A stretch of 64,000 nucleotides of DNA from Heterobasidion occidentale (GCA_039111635.1 JBCAQO010000004.1:496001-560000); one strand, 5' to 3'. Shown: positions 35,312-47,510, counted from the stretch's first letter. Translations and numbers: made by a program. Notes: generated by a model not told the origin, from the letters alone.

Positions 35312-36393
35312 GGACAGTCACTGGGAGTGGAAAGGCGACCGTCTGGACGAGTGGTTTGATAGCAGCAAAGAGACGCTGGACATTGCTTTTATAAACTGAA
35401 TATATCAAATTACGGAACCGACGTGAGAAGCACAAAATTGTACTTCTGTTTGGGTCAGTTGGCAGAATCTGTACTGATAAAGATCAAACCATCAGATGAT
35501 CAGAACATGATGACGGAGTGCATAATCAAACGATATCTTCTTCGAAAAGCCGAAACGAGCGACGAAGGGTAAGCCAGTCATCAGATGAAGGCCACCTTGA
35601 CTTGAATATTGGCGAGCATCAGAGGATTATTGTCAGCAAAACCAAAGTGACGATGCTGTCGTGGGGGCAGAAAGAGATAAGCTGTACTCTAGAGACTGAA
35701 ACACTGTGGCGGACTACAAAAGTGGAGTTGATCATCAGCATCATGAGCCACTGAACTTGGCGTAAAGTATAACCTCGAAGTATCTCAGTATGCACAGAAT
35801 TCATGAACGACAAGGTGATACTTACAAAATGCCTTCATCGGCTGAAGAAACAAAGCCTTTGAAAAGACGGATACGATTGTAGATTCGGGCCAATTAATCT
35901 TGCTTTCTTTTCTCCCGCGTTCAGAAAGAAGCGCCCATGGCGCGAAAGAAGAGCTGGGGTGCGCCACCAGTGTTGGCGCTCACTGTTTCGAACTGTATTC
36001 AGATAGGGTACACTACACAAACACTGCTTACCATCGTATCTTTCCGATGATTGGTTAGACATACAAAGGTCAGCGCCTTTGCGTACTGTGCAGTGCGATT
36101 GCTGTGGGAGAAGTTTAGGCCACAATAGGGTACATTACTTTGCGATCATCATCTGGGGCCCGGAAACGATCACGAGCATTGAAAGCAATCTGTAGGCACT
36201 TCTAGGCTGCCTCGAAGATGGACAACGATTATGGACACACCTTGAGTGCATTAGTCGATGACACGATTCGAATAACATGTAGATGAATGGCTCAGTCCTA
36301 TAATCATTCTTGCCTTAGGCTTAGGGGACAACTGGACAATTGAGACGGAACTGGATATTGACGAGATACCAGCACAATCAGAGTCTGTGGTCC
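35312..36393. other. Non-coding part of duplicated block, copy 1
   Basis: About 1.1 kb kept in both block copies (compare 40519-41631). It contains short open frames on the minus strand, none of them conserved in frame between the copies, so I do not call a gene. Confidence 0.4.
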
Positions 36394-37238
36394 TTACTTC
36401 GCATACTGCGTAATCGCTTCTTGATCCAACTTGTTCCTCGCGACCTCCTCCACGGACCTTAGAGGACGTCCCAAAATCTTTTTCCAGGAGATCGTCAACC
36501 TTGCCGGTCTCGCCGCGAGCCGTCGCGTCAATGTTTTTCGCCCAAGCCTGAAGAAATTCTTTGCGTAGCCCAAGGTGAGGTTTTGTCATGAGTACGTCGA
36601 ACATACTCGTCGACAGAGACGATATGAAGGGTCAGAGGGCGGGAAAGGCAAGTCGAAAGGAGTGGGGCGACCTCATGCAGAGTGAGGTTGTTTGAAAGCA
36701 GACCTGAGAACAAAATGGTTTGGTTCTCGTAGGCGCCCTGTGGATTCAGACAGAAAATTGAGCGATCGGTATGAGATGTCGAGGACAGACATACGTATGC
36801 TATCAAAACGAGACATACCCTCAGCCAAATTCTCTCGCGAACCCCACGCAATAGGACCGTCTCCGGGGACGTATATGTCGCCAACCTCCTTGGAGGCATC
36901 GAAGAATCCTGATCTCGGCGCACTTAGGACGGGAGCATGGTCTCTAACAGTATGCATGTACTCACCAAAATACAATGGGTATGACTCCGCGCAGATCCCC
37001 TCCCTCATAATCGTATATGCTAACTCACTAGAAGGAGGGTGTCCGCTCCAGCAAAGGCGACATCGAGCGACTCTGGACGAGAGAAGTCTTCTTGACGAAT
37101 TTGGACACCTGACGGCAGATCTGTAGGGGCGCTGGAAGTATTGTAGAGCGAGGTGATGACCTGAGAAGGAGGAATGAGGTTGAGGCTTAGGAGGATTTGG
37201 GAACCGAGACCGCCCGTTGTACCTGTGAGGACGATCAT
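36394..37238 (-). pseudogene. NmrA-like NAD(P)-binding protein, copy 1, internally deleted
   Basis: Matches the intact gene at 41632-42657. It keeps the Rossmann start MIVLTGTTGGLGSQIL but lacks three codons after it. At about 37025 the sequence jumps from ADTLLLVS straight to LAYTIMREG, losing about 58 codons that copy 2 has, with a change of frame. The C-terminal exon (ENQTILFSGLLSNNLTL) shifts frame again after TSPWAT and near GETGKVDDLLE. At least three independent lesions make this a clear pseudogene. Confidence 0.8.
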
Positions 37239-37339
37239 GGTGAGCGTCGTGCTGTGGGATGGCTTCATGGCTATCAAGGTAGATCAAGGTGGTGCAGTCG
37301 CGTAGAAATGGACTTTGTAATGAGGAGGATTTTACAAAG

Positions 37340-38490
37340 CTCCCCCACGGGCCACGGCTGAGAGGTCAACTTTCTCTTTCCCTCACGTGACGACTGCTGC
37401 GCCGCGATTTGGCTCGCGCTCGCCGCTCACTACTACATGCGCTCCTACGTGCTTGTCCCCATAGGCCACACAAGTAGAAATGCTCGTGAACCTCAACTTA
37501 TAGCCTCTGCACAGGCCTCGGGCGCAGCGTTGAGTGGGCGAAGTTCGGAGGATCGAGCGCATGTAGGGGACTTAGGCGGACCTGACGCGGAACGTGAACG
37601 TGCGTGCGGCTTTCTCATTATTTTCACTTGTCCACGCGACCCTGCACAAACCAAGCGTGGGCTGAGCATCTCCGGTTCGCAGCGATTCGGCGACGGCGCG
37701 CACTGTGCGCGCTTCGTGGTCGCGCTCGGGTCTGTTCTGGCGCGCACCTGGAATACACCTACGCCAGCATCGCTCTGCATGTCTCCCGCAGCAGTCGCAG
37801 CCTGGGGCCCCGTGCACGCTGCGCGCCCACGACATCGAGAGTGCCGCTTCGAGAGCTGGTGCGTACACTTTTTCCGCTGACTTCGCTTTCCATCTTGTTT
37901 TTTGTTTCTTTGTCCCTTTGTCTCGTTGTCTGCGCGGTTGGGTTTGCGACTTTGAGTCGCAGGTGCGCCGCGACTTTGTCGGCCTTAGACCCTATCTCCC
38001 GATCAATTTACCCCAGCCCTCGCCCTCCACCTTCCCCCACTCCATCCCTACCACATCTACCTCCACATCCATCCCCTTGTTCGGTCGGCAAACATCGCCT
38101 CCCAAGCCTATGCAGCCCGCCATCAAGTCCCACATGATCTCGTACTCGCACGCCTCGGGATCAGCAGATCGCTCCACCACCATCGACGAAAGGGCGCCAC
38201 ACCTCCTCGTACGTCCGCTTGTCAAGTCGTCTCGGGCTCCGCGTCGTCAACGAACATGGACCTCGCGGACCACATAACTATGATGCCTCATGTTACTATG
38301 CACTCGATATCTGTTCACACATTCTGTAGTAGGATGAATAAAATACAATTGGATTTTTGGATACCTATCAAACTACCGAGGGGACCAGAATCCGAACCTC
38401 CTGCAGGGCCCGACCACATCACATACAAGCATCCGTATTTCAGATGCCATGACATATCTTCAGATTATTGATGGCAAAAGTCCAAATTTA
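37340..38490. other. Spacer between duplicated blocks; possible orphan first exon
   Basis: GC-rich, pyrimidine-tract-rich sequence that resembles a promoter and 5' exon. A plus-strand frame near 38110-38210 (MQPAIKSHMISYSHASGSAD) ends at a GTACGT-type 5' splice site with nothing recognisable downstream. It may be the head of a gene cut off when block copy 2 was inserted. I do not know the product. Confidence 0.25.
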
Positions 38491-38496
38491 AGAACA

Positions 38497-38545
38497 CCAC
38501 AGGACGAGATAGATCGACACACAACGCTCCTATCTCGTCCTGTGG
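38497..38545. repeat. Short inverted repeat at the start of block copy 2
   Basis: CCACAGGACGAGATA (38497-38511) is repeated as its reverse complement at 38531-38545 with a 19-base loop. It lies about 40 bases before the first similarity to block copy 1. Confidence 0.7.
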
Positions 38546-39050
38546 CGTCCTCTCAGCCGTGGGGGGATCTTCACTGGAATCCAATTGGCTCCTGAATGTA
38601 TTGCACATTTTCTTATCGTTTGTCAGAAATCACGCTCAGCGCAGCAAGGTTGGACCTCGACAGGAGACAACGTTGGTGTGAATTGTTTTCAATCGACATT
38701 ATGTCCACGATCATGCGAGTCAAGGGCTTTAAGTGAGGCTATCACCTCGCGACTTTGTGTGTACTAACGCAATGTCCTAAACACGCTACATCCACATCAA
38801 AAAAATTGCTTGATCACTACGCGGTAAGTCCCCATCTATTGTGAAACACCGAATCAGATCGACTAGCATGAGATATCATGGGACGTATCAGCCCTGTATG
38901 TATAAAGGAATAAATATGAAGATGTTAACCTGCGGTTTTGATCGCCTAAAACGAAAGGTGGTCACAGTTCAAAAATTGCTGCTATCTCGTACAACAAAAT
39001 GGCATTCTAGCTCGACTGACTCTGAGAGACAGACTTGTTCGAGCTTAAAG

Positions 39051-40518
39051 TCAGACCATATCGACCGATTCAGGCTTATCATCGCGATGTTCAGAGTCCG
39101 GGTTGCTTATTGACGCCGAATGTAGGACCGTCTCGAAATGTATGGAGGCGTGCCTCTGGCCATTGTTCGTCGCCGCCGTTGCCGTTTGACCTGGGGTAGA
39201 CGCAAAGCACATGGTGCTATGATTCACATTGTGTGAAACTTCAGTTGAGTTCCACACGGACCGATTGAGGTTGACAAGGACAACGATCATGGTAGGATAT
39301 AGGCCCTGTCCGAAGGGAGTGAGAACAAGTCGAGTTGAACAGTCTAAACCATACGTAGACTAACCACGATCTGGTTTCCGATGTCGTTGAGAATGTCTTG
39401 CGCGAGCCGAGCGGAGGGGACAGTATAAGCTGCGGTAGAGAATCCGACGACCTGAGGAACCTGTTGAGGTTTTCAGTTGAGTGTAATCATTGAACAAAGA
39501 CTGTCTTACCCAAAGCACAAAATAAATTAAGCCTGACTCGACAAGCAGCCACAAGATCCGCTCAGCCCCTGTCACCTTATCTGTCGATCCCAGTGTCTTT
39601 TTGATAGACTGTCGATGCTGCCTGGTGTGATTGAAAGGGTGAGATAGCGCACTCAAACCAGATGCCAAATACTCGTACCATGCCCTGTACGCAATAAGTA
39701 ATGTAGCGGCAGCATTTGTGGCCATAGACATGGCCCAACTAGCGATCTCAGCATTCTTGCATAAATTCGGCTCATCGACGTCAAGTGGAAAATCGGTAGA
39801 AATGATACATCCAAAGAAAGTGAGCGCGGCGACTGTATCATGACGAGTGTCATTCAATATCACATGATAATAATATATATTATCTGTGGACGTACCAACA
39901 GATCCCACCAGGAGGGCTATGGGGGTGAGCATTATCTTCCAATTGCCTTGCCATAGGGTCCAAGCACGCCAAATGACGACAATGTCCCCCAAAACGAACT
40001 AGATAACCAAATTCAATTATGTGGGTGCACATAGTTTGGTATAAAAAAACCTCAAACGAGAACAGGATATCTTCGAGCCACTTAATCGTCTTTGTGGCTT
40101 CATTAGCATCGATAAGCCTATTTAAGAGGGCCTCACTTGGGTTTGCAACGAGTGCCAGACGAGTCCTGTTGACGCGGAGTGCAAGTGGGATGACCCAGAG
40201 TGCGCTTGACAGCGCGAACATGGCGAGGGTCACAACGAGCATTCCCAGTACCGGCTTCGACGTCAACCCCCTTCGCCTATCATACCAACGAACGTTATTG
40301 GTGAGCTTCATAATCATGTCGTTGTATGTATCACCATAGGCTGTGCGTGGAAAGACAGATCATGACCACAAATATTCCTGTTGCAGAGTCAGTTGATTAC
40401 AGACTACGTAGTGATCGAATAACAGACCGTAGAATATAGATCCACAGGCAATGCTAATCAAGTCTCGGATGGTACTATCGCCCAGACTCTGGAGCAAGGA
40501 GTTGTCGTTTGAAGACAT
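39051..40518 (-). CDS. Seven-helix membrane protein of an uncharacterised agaricomycete family, copy 2
   Basis: Minus strand, about eight exons, starting MSSNDNSLLQSLGDS at 40518. Hydrophobic segments in order: IFYGIFVVMICLSTHSL, LGMLVVTLAMFALSSALWVI, FVLGDIVVIWRAWTLWQ, IMLTPIALLVGSVVAALTFF, SWAMSMATNAAATLLIAYRA, LWLLVESGLIYFVLWV and YPTMIVVLVNLNRS, with WRAW and QHRQSIKKTLGS between them and a Ser/Thr-rich tail. Many paralogues with this layout occur in mushrooms; I know no tested function. Splice sites are all GT-AG and keep the frame, for instance SLW joined to RRGLTSKPV across 58 bases. It is the intact partner of the copy at 33837. Confidence 0.75.
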
Positions 40519-41631
40519 GGTAAGTCAGGGATATCGGAGAGGCTTCTGGACGAGTGGGACGGGAGCAGCAGAGAAACGCTGAGCACTTTATATACTGTAT
40601 ACTGAATAGATGGACAAGGAGATGTATCAAATTATGGGACCGATGTGAGAAGCACCTATACTCGTCCTGGCCAGTTCTTGACAGAATCGGTACTGATTGG
40701 AAGAGTACATCAAACCATCAAACCATGACCGAATGCAACACCAGACGATACGAAGATCTCTTTTGGTCTCCTCAATAACTTTGAGCAAGCGACGGAGGGT
40801 AAGGCGATCATCAGACGAAGGCCACCTCGGCTTGTATGTTGGTGAGCATGAGATGATTATCGCCAGCGTAGAAAAACAATGCTGGTCGTGGGGCGGGCCC
40901 TCCATGAGATAAGCTGCATTCTAGAAAGCTAAAACACCGTTGCGGACTGTAAAAGTGGAGTTGATCATCAGCATCATGAGCCACTGAACTTGACGTGTAT
41001 TATAACCTCGGAGTATCTCATTATGCGCAAGAATCACGAATACTAAGGTGGTGCTTATAAAAGGCCTTCGTCGGCTGAGGACGCAAAACCTTTGAGAGAC
41101 ATATACAATTGTGGATTTTCTGGTTAATCTTGCGTATCTCCCGCGTGCAGAAAGGAGGGCCTATGACGCGAAAGAAGAGTTGGGGCGCGCAATCAGTGTT
41201 GGCGCTCACTGTTTCGAACTGTGTCCGGATAGGGTACCCTACACAAAAGCTGCCTACCGCCGTATCCTTCCGGTGATGGGTTAGACATACAAAGGTCAGC
41301 GCCTTTGCGTACTGTGCAGCGCCATTGCTGTGAAAGAAGTATAGGCCACAGTAGGGTACATTACTTTGCGGTCATCATCTGGGGCGCCGGAAACAATCAC
41401 GAGCCTTGAAGGCAATCTGAAAGGACTTCTAGGCTGGCTCGAAGGGGCACGATGTGGACAACGATTTTGGACACACCTTGACTGCATTAGTTGATGGCAC
41501 GATTCGAATAACGTGTAGAAGAATGACTCAGTCCCATGATCATTCTTGCTTCAGGCTTACGCGGACAACTGGACAATCAAGACAGAACTGGACATTGACA
41601 AGATATCAGCACAATCAGAGCCCCGTGGTCC

Positions 41632-42657
41632 TTACTTCGCATACTGCGTGACCGCTTCTTGATCCAGCTCGTTCCGCACGACCTCCTCCATGGACCGTAG
41701 AGGACGTCCCAAAATCCTTTCCAGGAGATCATCAACCTTGCCGGTCTCACCACGAGCCATCGCGTCAAATGTTTTCGCCCAAGCCCGAAGGAATGCTTCC
41801 GTAGCCCAAGGTGAGGTATCGTCATGGAAACGTTGGACGTACTCTTCGACATCAACGATATGAAGGGATAGAGGGCGAGAGAGGCAATTCGAAAGGAGCG
41901 TGGCAACTTCGCGCAGAGTGAGCTTGTTCGAAAGCGGACCCGAGAACAATATAGTTTGGTTTTCGTTGGCGCCCTGTGAGTTCAGACAGAACAATGTGAG
42001 CCTACGAGCTTGGACGTCTGGTACAAACGTACTGATGCTATCAGACGAGCCATACCCTCACCCAGATCCTCTCGCGAAACCCAAGCAATAGGACCGTCTC
42101 CAGGGACGTATATGTCGTCGACTCCCTTTGACGAATCGAAAAATCCTGATCACGGCGCAATTAAAAGGATTGTTGTCTGGAACAATGCGCATGAACTCAC
42201 CGAGATACAATGGGTATGACTCCGCGTAGATCCCCTCCCTCACAATCGTATATGCTAACCCACTCTGTTTCAAATAAGCCTCGGTATCTAGATGTGCTTG
42301 CATCACCGCCGATACGCTTCCGTCTGCAAACGCCAGGCTGGTATAGTAGATCCGCTTGATCCCAGCTCTCTTCGCAGCGTCAATTGCATTAACGTGGCTG
42401 TCAACTCGCAGCTTGTGCGCGATGGATGGATACGAGACTAGGAGGAGGGTGTCCGCTCCAGCAAACGCAACGTCGAGCGACTCCGGACGAGAAAAGTCTC
42501 CTTGACGAATTTGGATACCTGACGGCAGGTCTGTAGGGGCGCTGGAAGTATTGTAGAGCGAGATGATGATCTGAGAAGGAGGAATGAGGTTGAGGCTTAG
42601 GATGTACTTGAGGATTTGAGAACCGAGGCCGCCCGTTGTACCTGTGAGGACGATCAT
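41632..42657 (-). CDS. NmrA-like family NAD(P)-binding protein, copy 2
   Basis: Three exons on the minus strand encode about 303 residues. The N-terminus is a Rossmann fold with MIVLTGTTGGLGSQIL (GxxGxxG). Then GDFSRPESLDVAFAG, AGADTLLLVS, the segment AGIKRIYYTSLAF that replaces the short-chain dehydrogenase active site, LAYTIVREGIYAES and DIYVPGDGPIAWVSREDLGE. The last exon (ENQTILFSGPLSNKLTLREV...) is C-terminal substrate-domain sequence. The family includes redox-sensing regulators and isoflavone-reductase-like or quinone reductases; this gene cannot be placed further. Neighbouring P450 and GMC genes make a catabolic or biosynthetic role possible. No lesions. Confidence 0.85.
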
Positions 42658-42870
42658 GGTGGTCGTCGTGCTATGGGAAGGCTACATGGCTATTGGGGTT
42701 GTGCAGTCGTGTAGAAATATACTTTGCAATGAGAAAGATTTTACAAAGACGTGAGGCTGACTAGCGCTGATTCTAGCGCTGACTGGTCAGTCAACTCCTC
42801 GCTGACGTCGATTTGTCATCGACTACCTATTCGGTCTGTTGCTGACCGTGCACACTCACTGTAATCTAGG

Positions 42871-43703
42871 AGGCCCCGTGAAGCTCCTATGAGGGTTTCC
42901 CGGAAAATTAGCATATTTGAGGGCGAAAACTGGCCAAATCCTTCCCCATTTTAAGCATTTTTTTGGCCGGAATTGCGCTATGTTTCCCGGCTTTTAGCAT
43001 TTTTGTGCCCAATTTGAGCTTGGGTCTGCGGTGTTTACTGAATTGTTTTTTCTCAAGTGAGGCTCAGTAAAAGTAAAATCGGAAATTCAAGTGAACGTCA
43101 TGCCCAGTCACAAAACTGGGCTTTTGTCATGTATCCGTCAAGAATGCGGTGCAGAAGTCATGTGAAAGTTGTGTCCAATTTTGGAAGTTTATGACTTTTA
43201 CATGACTTTCTGCGCCACGTTCTTGACAGATATATGACAAAAGCCCAGTTTCGTGACTGGGCATGACGTTCACTTGAATTTCTGTTTTTACTGAGTCTCT
43301 CCCTGCCCGAATCCCACCAAATTGTGCTTCTAATACAGGCTTGACACCAGATTGGCATGTGCAGCGGTCTTACTCCCCTAATACACCATGTCAAAAACCA
43401 AATAAAGATTTTGAGTACTACTCTTGATGCCTTCAGCACTCATATTCAAAACCTGTGCAAGCCATGTGCAGACTTTCTAATGTTTTCTTCTGATTTGAGA
43501 GAGGAAATTGATGCCGCAGGGCTCTGTTCGCTGATTTACAGTCTCGAACTGAGCGTGACAAAGCGTGACAGGTATGACAAATTGTGACTACCCTTCCCGG
43601 TTTTAGCATATTTTATGAGCAAGATGTCCGAAAAGTTAGCATTTTTCTGACCTATTTTGGGGCATGTTGGCCGGGAAACCTTCATAGGAGCTTCACGGGG
43701 CCT
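42871..43703. mobile_element. Non-autonomous hAT-like transposon, 833 bp
   Basis: The ends are inverted repeats of about 33 bp, AGGCCCCGTGAAGCTCCTAT onward on the left and its reverse complement at 43671-43703, with one mismatch. The element is flanked by a perfect 8-bp direct repeat AATCTAGG (42863-42870 and 43704-43711). Eight-base target duplications are typical of hAT elements. Inside the ends there are further inverted repeats of a TTAGCAT(A/T)TTT motif. No transposase frame is present, so it would need a helper. Only one copy is seen in the window. Confidence 0.85.
43063..43295. repeat. Large inverted repeat inside the transposon
   Basis: Arms of about 108 bp (43063-43172 and 43188-43295) begin CTCAGTAAAA and include TTCAAGTGAACGTCATGCCC and GGGCTTTTGTCAT. 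Identity is about 85-90 percent. The loop is about 15 bases. It is either part of the element's own structure or a second foldback element nested in it. Confidence 0.75.
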
Positions 43704-43711
43704 AATCTAGG

Positions 43712-44186
43712 CATTGAACTTGTTCAGACTTTCGACGGACACAATCTCAGAAATCAATCAGAAATATGGAAAAATTCACAGTTAGACCCTATGAGCAGGT
43801 CGCTATTACAGGTGTGAAGTGTTCAGCTACCCATGCGATAGATTCGATATCAAGGCATGTACTGACGCTCAAGTCCAGTATTGTCCTATCTTGACCGAAG
43901 GAGGGATAGCTCGTTGACTGATGACCACATCCCTTCATGTATGCCTTCGCCTCAAGCACTCCGACTAGGCCAATTAGGATGAATACCACGTTGACTGGCG
44001 TAGCGGGAGGGCTTAATTGCTGATATGCCACGCTTCTGAGCGCTGAGAATGAGGACATGTGAGCGAGGTGCAGCACAGATAACAGATCAAGCGTGCGAGG
44101 GCGCAGGGATCTGAGAGAATCCGGACAATTCTCTATCATTCATTCTTCTCAAAAGCTCAGCATCGTCTGTGGATGACAGAGCAACC
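43712..44186. other. Intergenic before P450; one unidentified open frame
   Basis: A minus-strand open frame of 116 codons (44139 to 43789) contains a hydrophobic stretch (VVFILIGLVGVLEA) but matches nothing I know. The region mainly serves as the upstream region of the P450. Confidence 0.25.
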
Positions 44187-46437
44187 ATGTCCTCTTCCTT
44201 AGATCGTCTTGACATCGCCGTGTGCGCGGTTGTTGTGGTTGCAATCGTTATCATTTATTTGAACCAGCGGAGAAATAGGTATCCTTATCCCCCAGGTCCT
44301 AAAGGCCTTCCCATCTTGGGGAACGTTCTCGATATTCCAGAGCAACGCCAATGGCTCACTTACGCCAGATGGGGGCGTGAATCAGGTGAGTGGCAGATAT
44401 TGTGCTTGACGATGACTACTCCTCACAAAAACCCTCAAAGGCTCTCCAATTATCCGGTTGAACGTGCTGGGAACATCCATAATCGTTGTCAACGATTTGA
44501 AAACAGCTGTAGACCTTTTTGAAAAACGAGGCGATCTTTACTCGAACAGGTGATTCATCCCGAATCCTTTAGTGATTAACAAGCTCAATAGTCTCATCCA
44601 ATCCATAGACCACGTATGCCTATGGTGAATGAAGCGTGAGTTAGACTTCTTATCTGTATGCTTATAGACTTTGACAAGACGTGCTCTAGGCTCGGCTTCG
44701 ATTGGGATATCGGTTTCACTGAGGACATGGAACGCTGGAAGATCTGCCGTCGAGAGTTCACCATTCGATTCCGTCAGATTGCCTCTCGAAACTACAGAGA
44801 TCACGAGCTCGCTGTGACGCACGAACTCCTAAATAAACTTTTAGTTTCTCCTGATGACTTTATGCGACACATCCGCTAGTGCGCAATTTTTATGATATTT
44901 AACGTTTCAGTGGTACTGACATTTTACATGTTGGATCACTTGGGACAGCATGGCTGGATCCCTTGTCCTGGATATTGCATACGGGATCAAGGCTAAGCCG
45001 GAAAACGACGAGTATATCGAAATCGCTGAAAAAGGCCTGGAAGGTCTTGAGAAGTCTGGTGATAAGAATATCATTGACATTCTTCCTTGGGGTGCGTGAT
45101 CACTACCACTTTTTCATCAAATGGTGTCTTCGCCGAAGGTACTCTGACCTAGCCTCATTCTAGTTCAGCACCTTCCAGGATGGCTGCCAGGGATGGGGTG
45201 GAAGAGGCAGGTCGATGAATGCAGGAGATGGTCGTTTGCCATGCGTGACACTCCATTCGAGTATGTCAAGACACAATTGGTCAGTTATCTTTCTGTATCT
45301 TTAGCGCAACTCTCTAACAGATATCTAGATCAAAGGACTTGCAAAACCGTCACTCACAACCGACCTGCTCGAAAACTTAGAAGGGAGGTTTCCCGATCTG
45401 AAGACGAAGGAATCCTACATCAAGACCATTGCTGGGACGGTGTATTCCGGTTGGTCTTATCTTGAACCCCCTACGCGTTGTTCTCATGAATAAAATTCTA
45501 GCTGGTTCAGACACCGTATGTGTTAACATCTATCCACGATCTATTGACCAATCTACTCTGTCAAGACGATCTCTGTGCTTAATGCCCTAGTCCTCACAAT
45601 GGTCATGTTCCCAGATATCCAGCAGCGCGCCCATGCGGAAATCGACCTTGTCATTGGCCCTGATCGTCTTCCAGAGTTCTCAGATGAAGGCGAATTGCCA
45701 TACATCACTGCCATCATCAAGGAACTCCTTCGCTGGAACGTGATCCAACCAATTGGTGTGTGTTCCCGTCGTCGACTAAACCCTCCACTCATCTAGTCCA
45801 GCTCTTCCTCATTCGACCGCATCCGACGACATATACAGGGGTTACTACATCCCGAAGGGTGCTACGGTCCTTGGAAACGCTTGGTCAGTCTTAAGTCGAT
45901 AGTATTTGATTGTGATGTCATTTTGATCATGATGAATCTAAAGGGCTATCCTAAACGACCCTGTAGCTTACCCTGAACCGGAAAAATTCAAGCCGGAAAG
46001 ATTTTTGATGTTGAACGGAAAGCTCGACCCAAACGTGCAGGATCCAGGAGTTGCATTTGGCTTTGGCCGAAGGATTTGTCCCGTATGCCTTTCGCGTCCT
46101 CCCCCATCACACTGATCGTCTTGATATGGTTCTCGACGGCAATGTTTCAGGGTCGATTTATGGCCATGGACTCGATGTGGATCACCACCGCGTGTATTTT
46201 GGCTGCATTCAAGATCGGAAGAGCTGTGGGCCTGGACGGAAAGGAAATCATACCTTCTGGTGAATTTCAGCCAGGGTTGGTCGTGTGAGTCATTTGAGTT
46301 ACCCCCTTCATTCGTCGAACAATACTGACCAAGCTGCGTGGATTGGTAGCCACCCACTACCGTTTAAATGCGACATCAAGCCTCGCTCAGAGCGTGCCCT
46401 TGCACTGATCAGGGCATCGCAAGAGCGATGGGCTTGA
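44187..46437 (+). CDS. Cytochrome P450 monooxygenase
   Basis: About thirteen exons starting at 44187. The N-terminus has an ER membrane anchor ([18 protein letters not shown]) and the [15 protein letters not shown] hinge. Then [34 protein letters not shown] (helix C region), [11 protein letters not shown], the oxygen-binding helix AGSDTT split by an intron, [17 protein letters not shown], the ExxR helix [30 protein letters not shown] and the haem loop [10 protein letters not shown] with its Cys. The C-terminus is EFQPGLV...[14 protein letters not shown]. Frames agree at all splice junctions I checked. The substrate is unknown; the form resembles the large expanded P450 clans of wood-decay fungi. 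It may belong with the NRPS-like and GMC genes upstream. Confidence 0.88.
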
Positions 46438-47510
46438 CGCTTGGATTCCCGTTGTTTCATGATGTACCAAAGTACTTGTGGCGTGAGCGATTCTATGTAC
46501 TTCTACATTGTACGTTGACTGCTTTTGCAGATGTTAAATAGAGGATCTTGAATTGAGCAGGACTACTCAAGTACTCGAATATGCTCTACCTGCTGATTTA
46601 CGGAGCGCCCCGTTTCTCCGCCATTTGACACTCACAGTTGCAAACTCAATGAGTCATATTGACGTTGCGGACGAAAACAAAAGGCCCCATATCTACAAGT
46701 ACGCCATGTTGTGAGATATAAGGACAAGCATGGCGTTGACACATATACATGATCGTGCATTGCTGGCTGAGAGGTCTCGTTGTGGAGTCACGCGAGAGCT
46801 ACTATTTTCTCCTCGAGACAGACTGGTATGTCCTAGTTATGTCCTACACGTAGAACGTCTCAAGCATAAAAAGACCTTGCAATACGACCACTGAATTCAT
46901 ACACATCATGACTATGATACGCTGCTCTGTGACGCTGCTCTGTTACTCCTGTTAGGTTGCTGACTAGACTTTTTCTTCTTGAGATACTGAATGCTGAGAA
47001 TCATCATGACGGGTTAGCGGGATCACACTACATTTCACCGCAGAGTTTTATGCCAGTGAATGTCTTTTGATCAGGGTCGTTTGATCATTGTACTTGATTG
47101 TAAGTAGCCTTCATAGATTAAGTATCCTCATTCAATTGTTATCTCAATTACGTGAACATCTTTCATTTCAAAATTGTTCTTGAATTAACCAGCGAGTAAT
47201 TCATCCCCACCCCAGATATATAGAAAAGGAAAAGCATAGTGGTACGTAATGAATGCAATGCGCATGTCACATTGAACACACCAATCCCTTGAATCAGGGA
47301 CGGTTGAGCGAGATGTGAAGGAAGAGAGCATCTGGAACGAGCCAGCAGTATCGGTGAAGAGTGCTCGAATACATACCTGCATTGGCGTTCCCAGTCAGAA
47401 TTTAAGCCGACAGCAAAGATCTGAATTACCACTCACACATTCTTGATGATAGACACCGGGCATCGACAAAGGTATGAATGGGGACGGCCACGGCGTCGTG
47501 GACGAAGTGG
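46438..47510. other. Intergenic, nothing recognised
   Basis: AT-rich, with no open frame that has a motif or signal peptide. It separates the P450 from the HMG-box gene (convergent). Confidence 0.4.

Larger units (their letters stand above)
33380..37330. repeat. Direct duplicated block, copy 1 (decayed)
   Basis: About 3.95 kb that matches 38580-42740 in the same order and strand, starting upstream at CAATTGGCTCCTG and ending after the NmrA-like start. Long stretches are nearly identical (for example 33960-34080 and 39180-39300), others are diverged by roughly a tenth or more, with several indels. Boundaries are estimates. Both genes in this copy carry lesions. Confidence 0.75.
38580..42740. 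repeat. Direct duplicated block, copy 2 (intact genes)
   Basis: The partner of 33380-37330, about 5.2 kb downstream in the same orientation. Both genes in this copy read without lesions. The transposon at 42871 lies just outside its right end. Confidence 0.75.

Noticed and set aside
38380..38420. tRNA T-arm-like GGTTCGGATTC on the minus strand
   Set aside because: The flanking bases do not pair as a T stem and no other arms of a tRNA cloverleaf are present.
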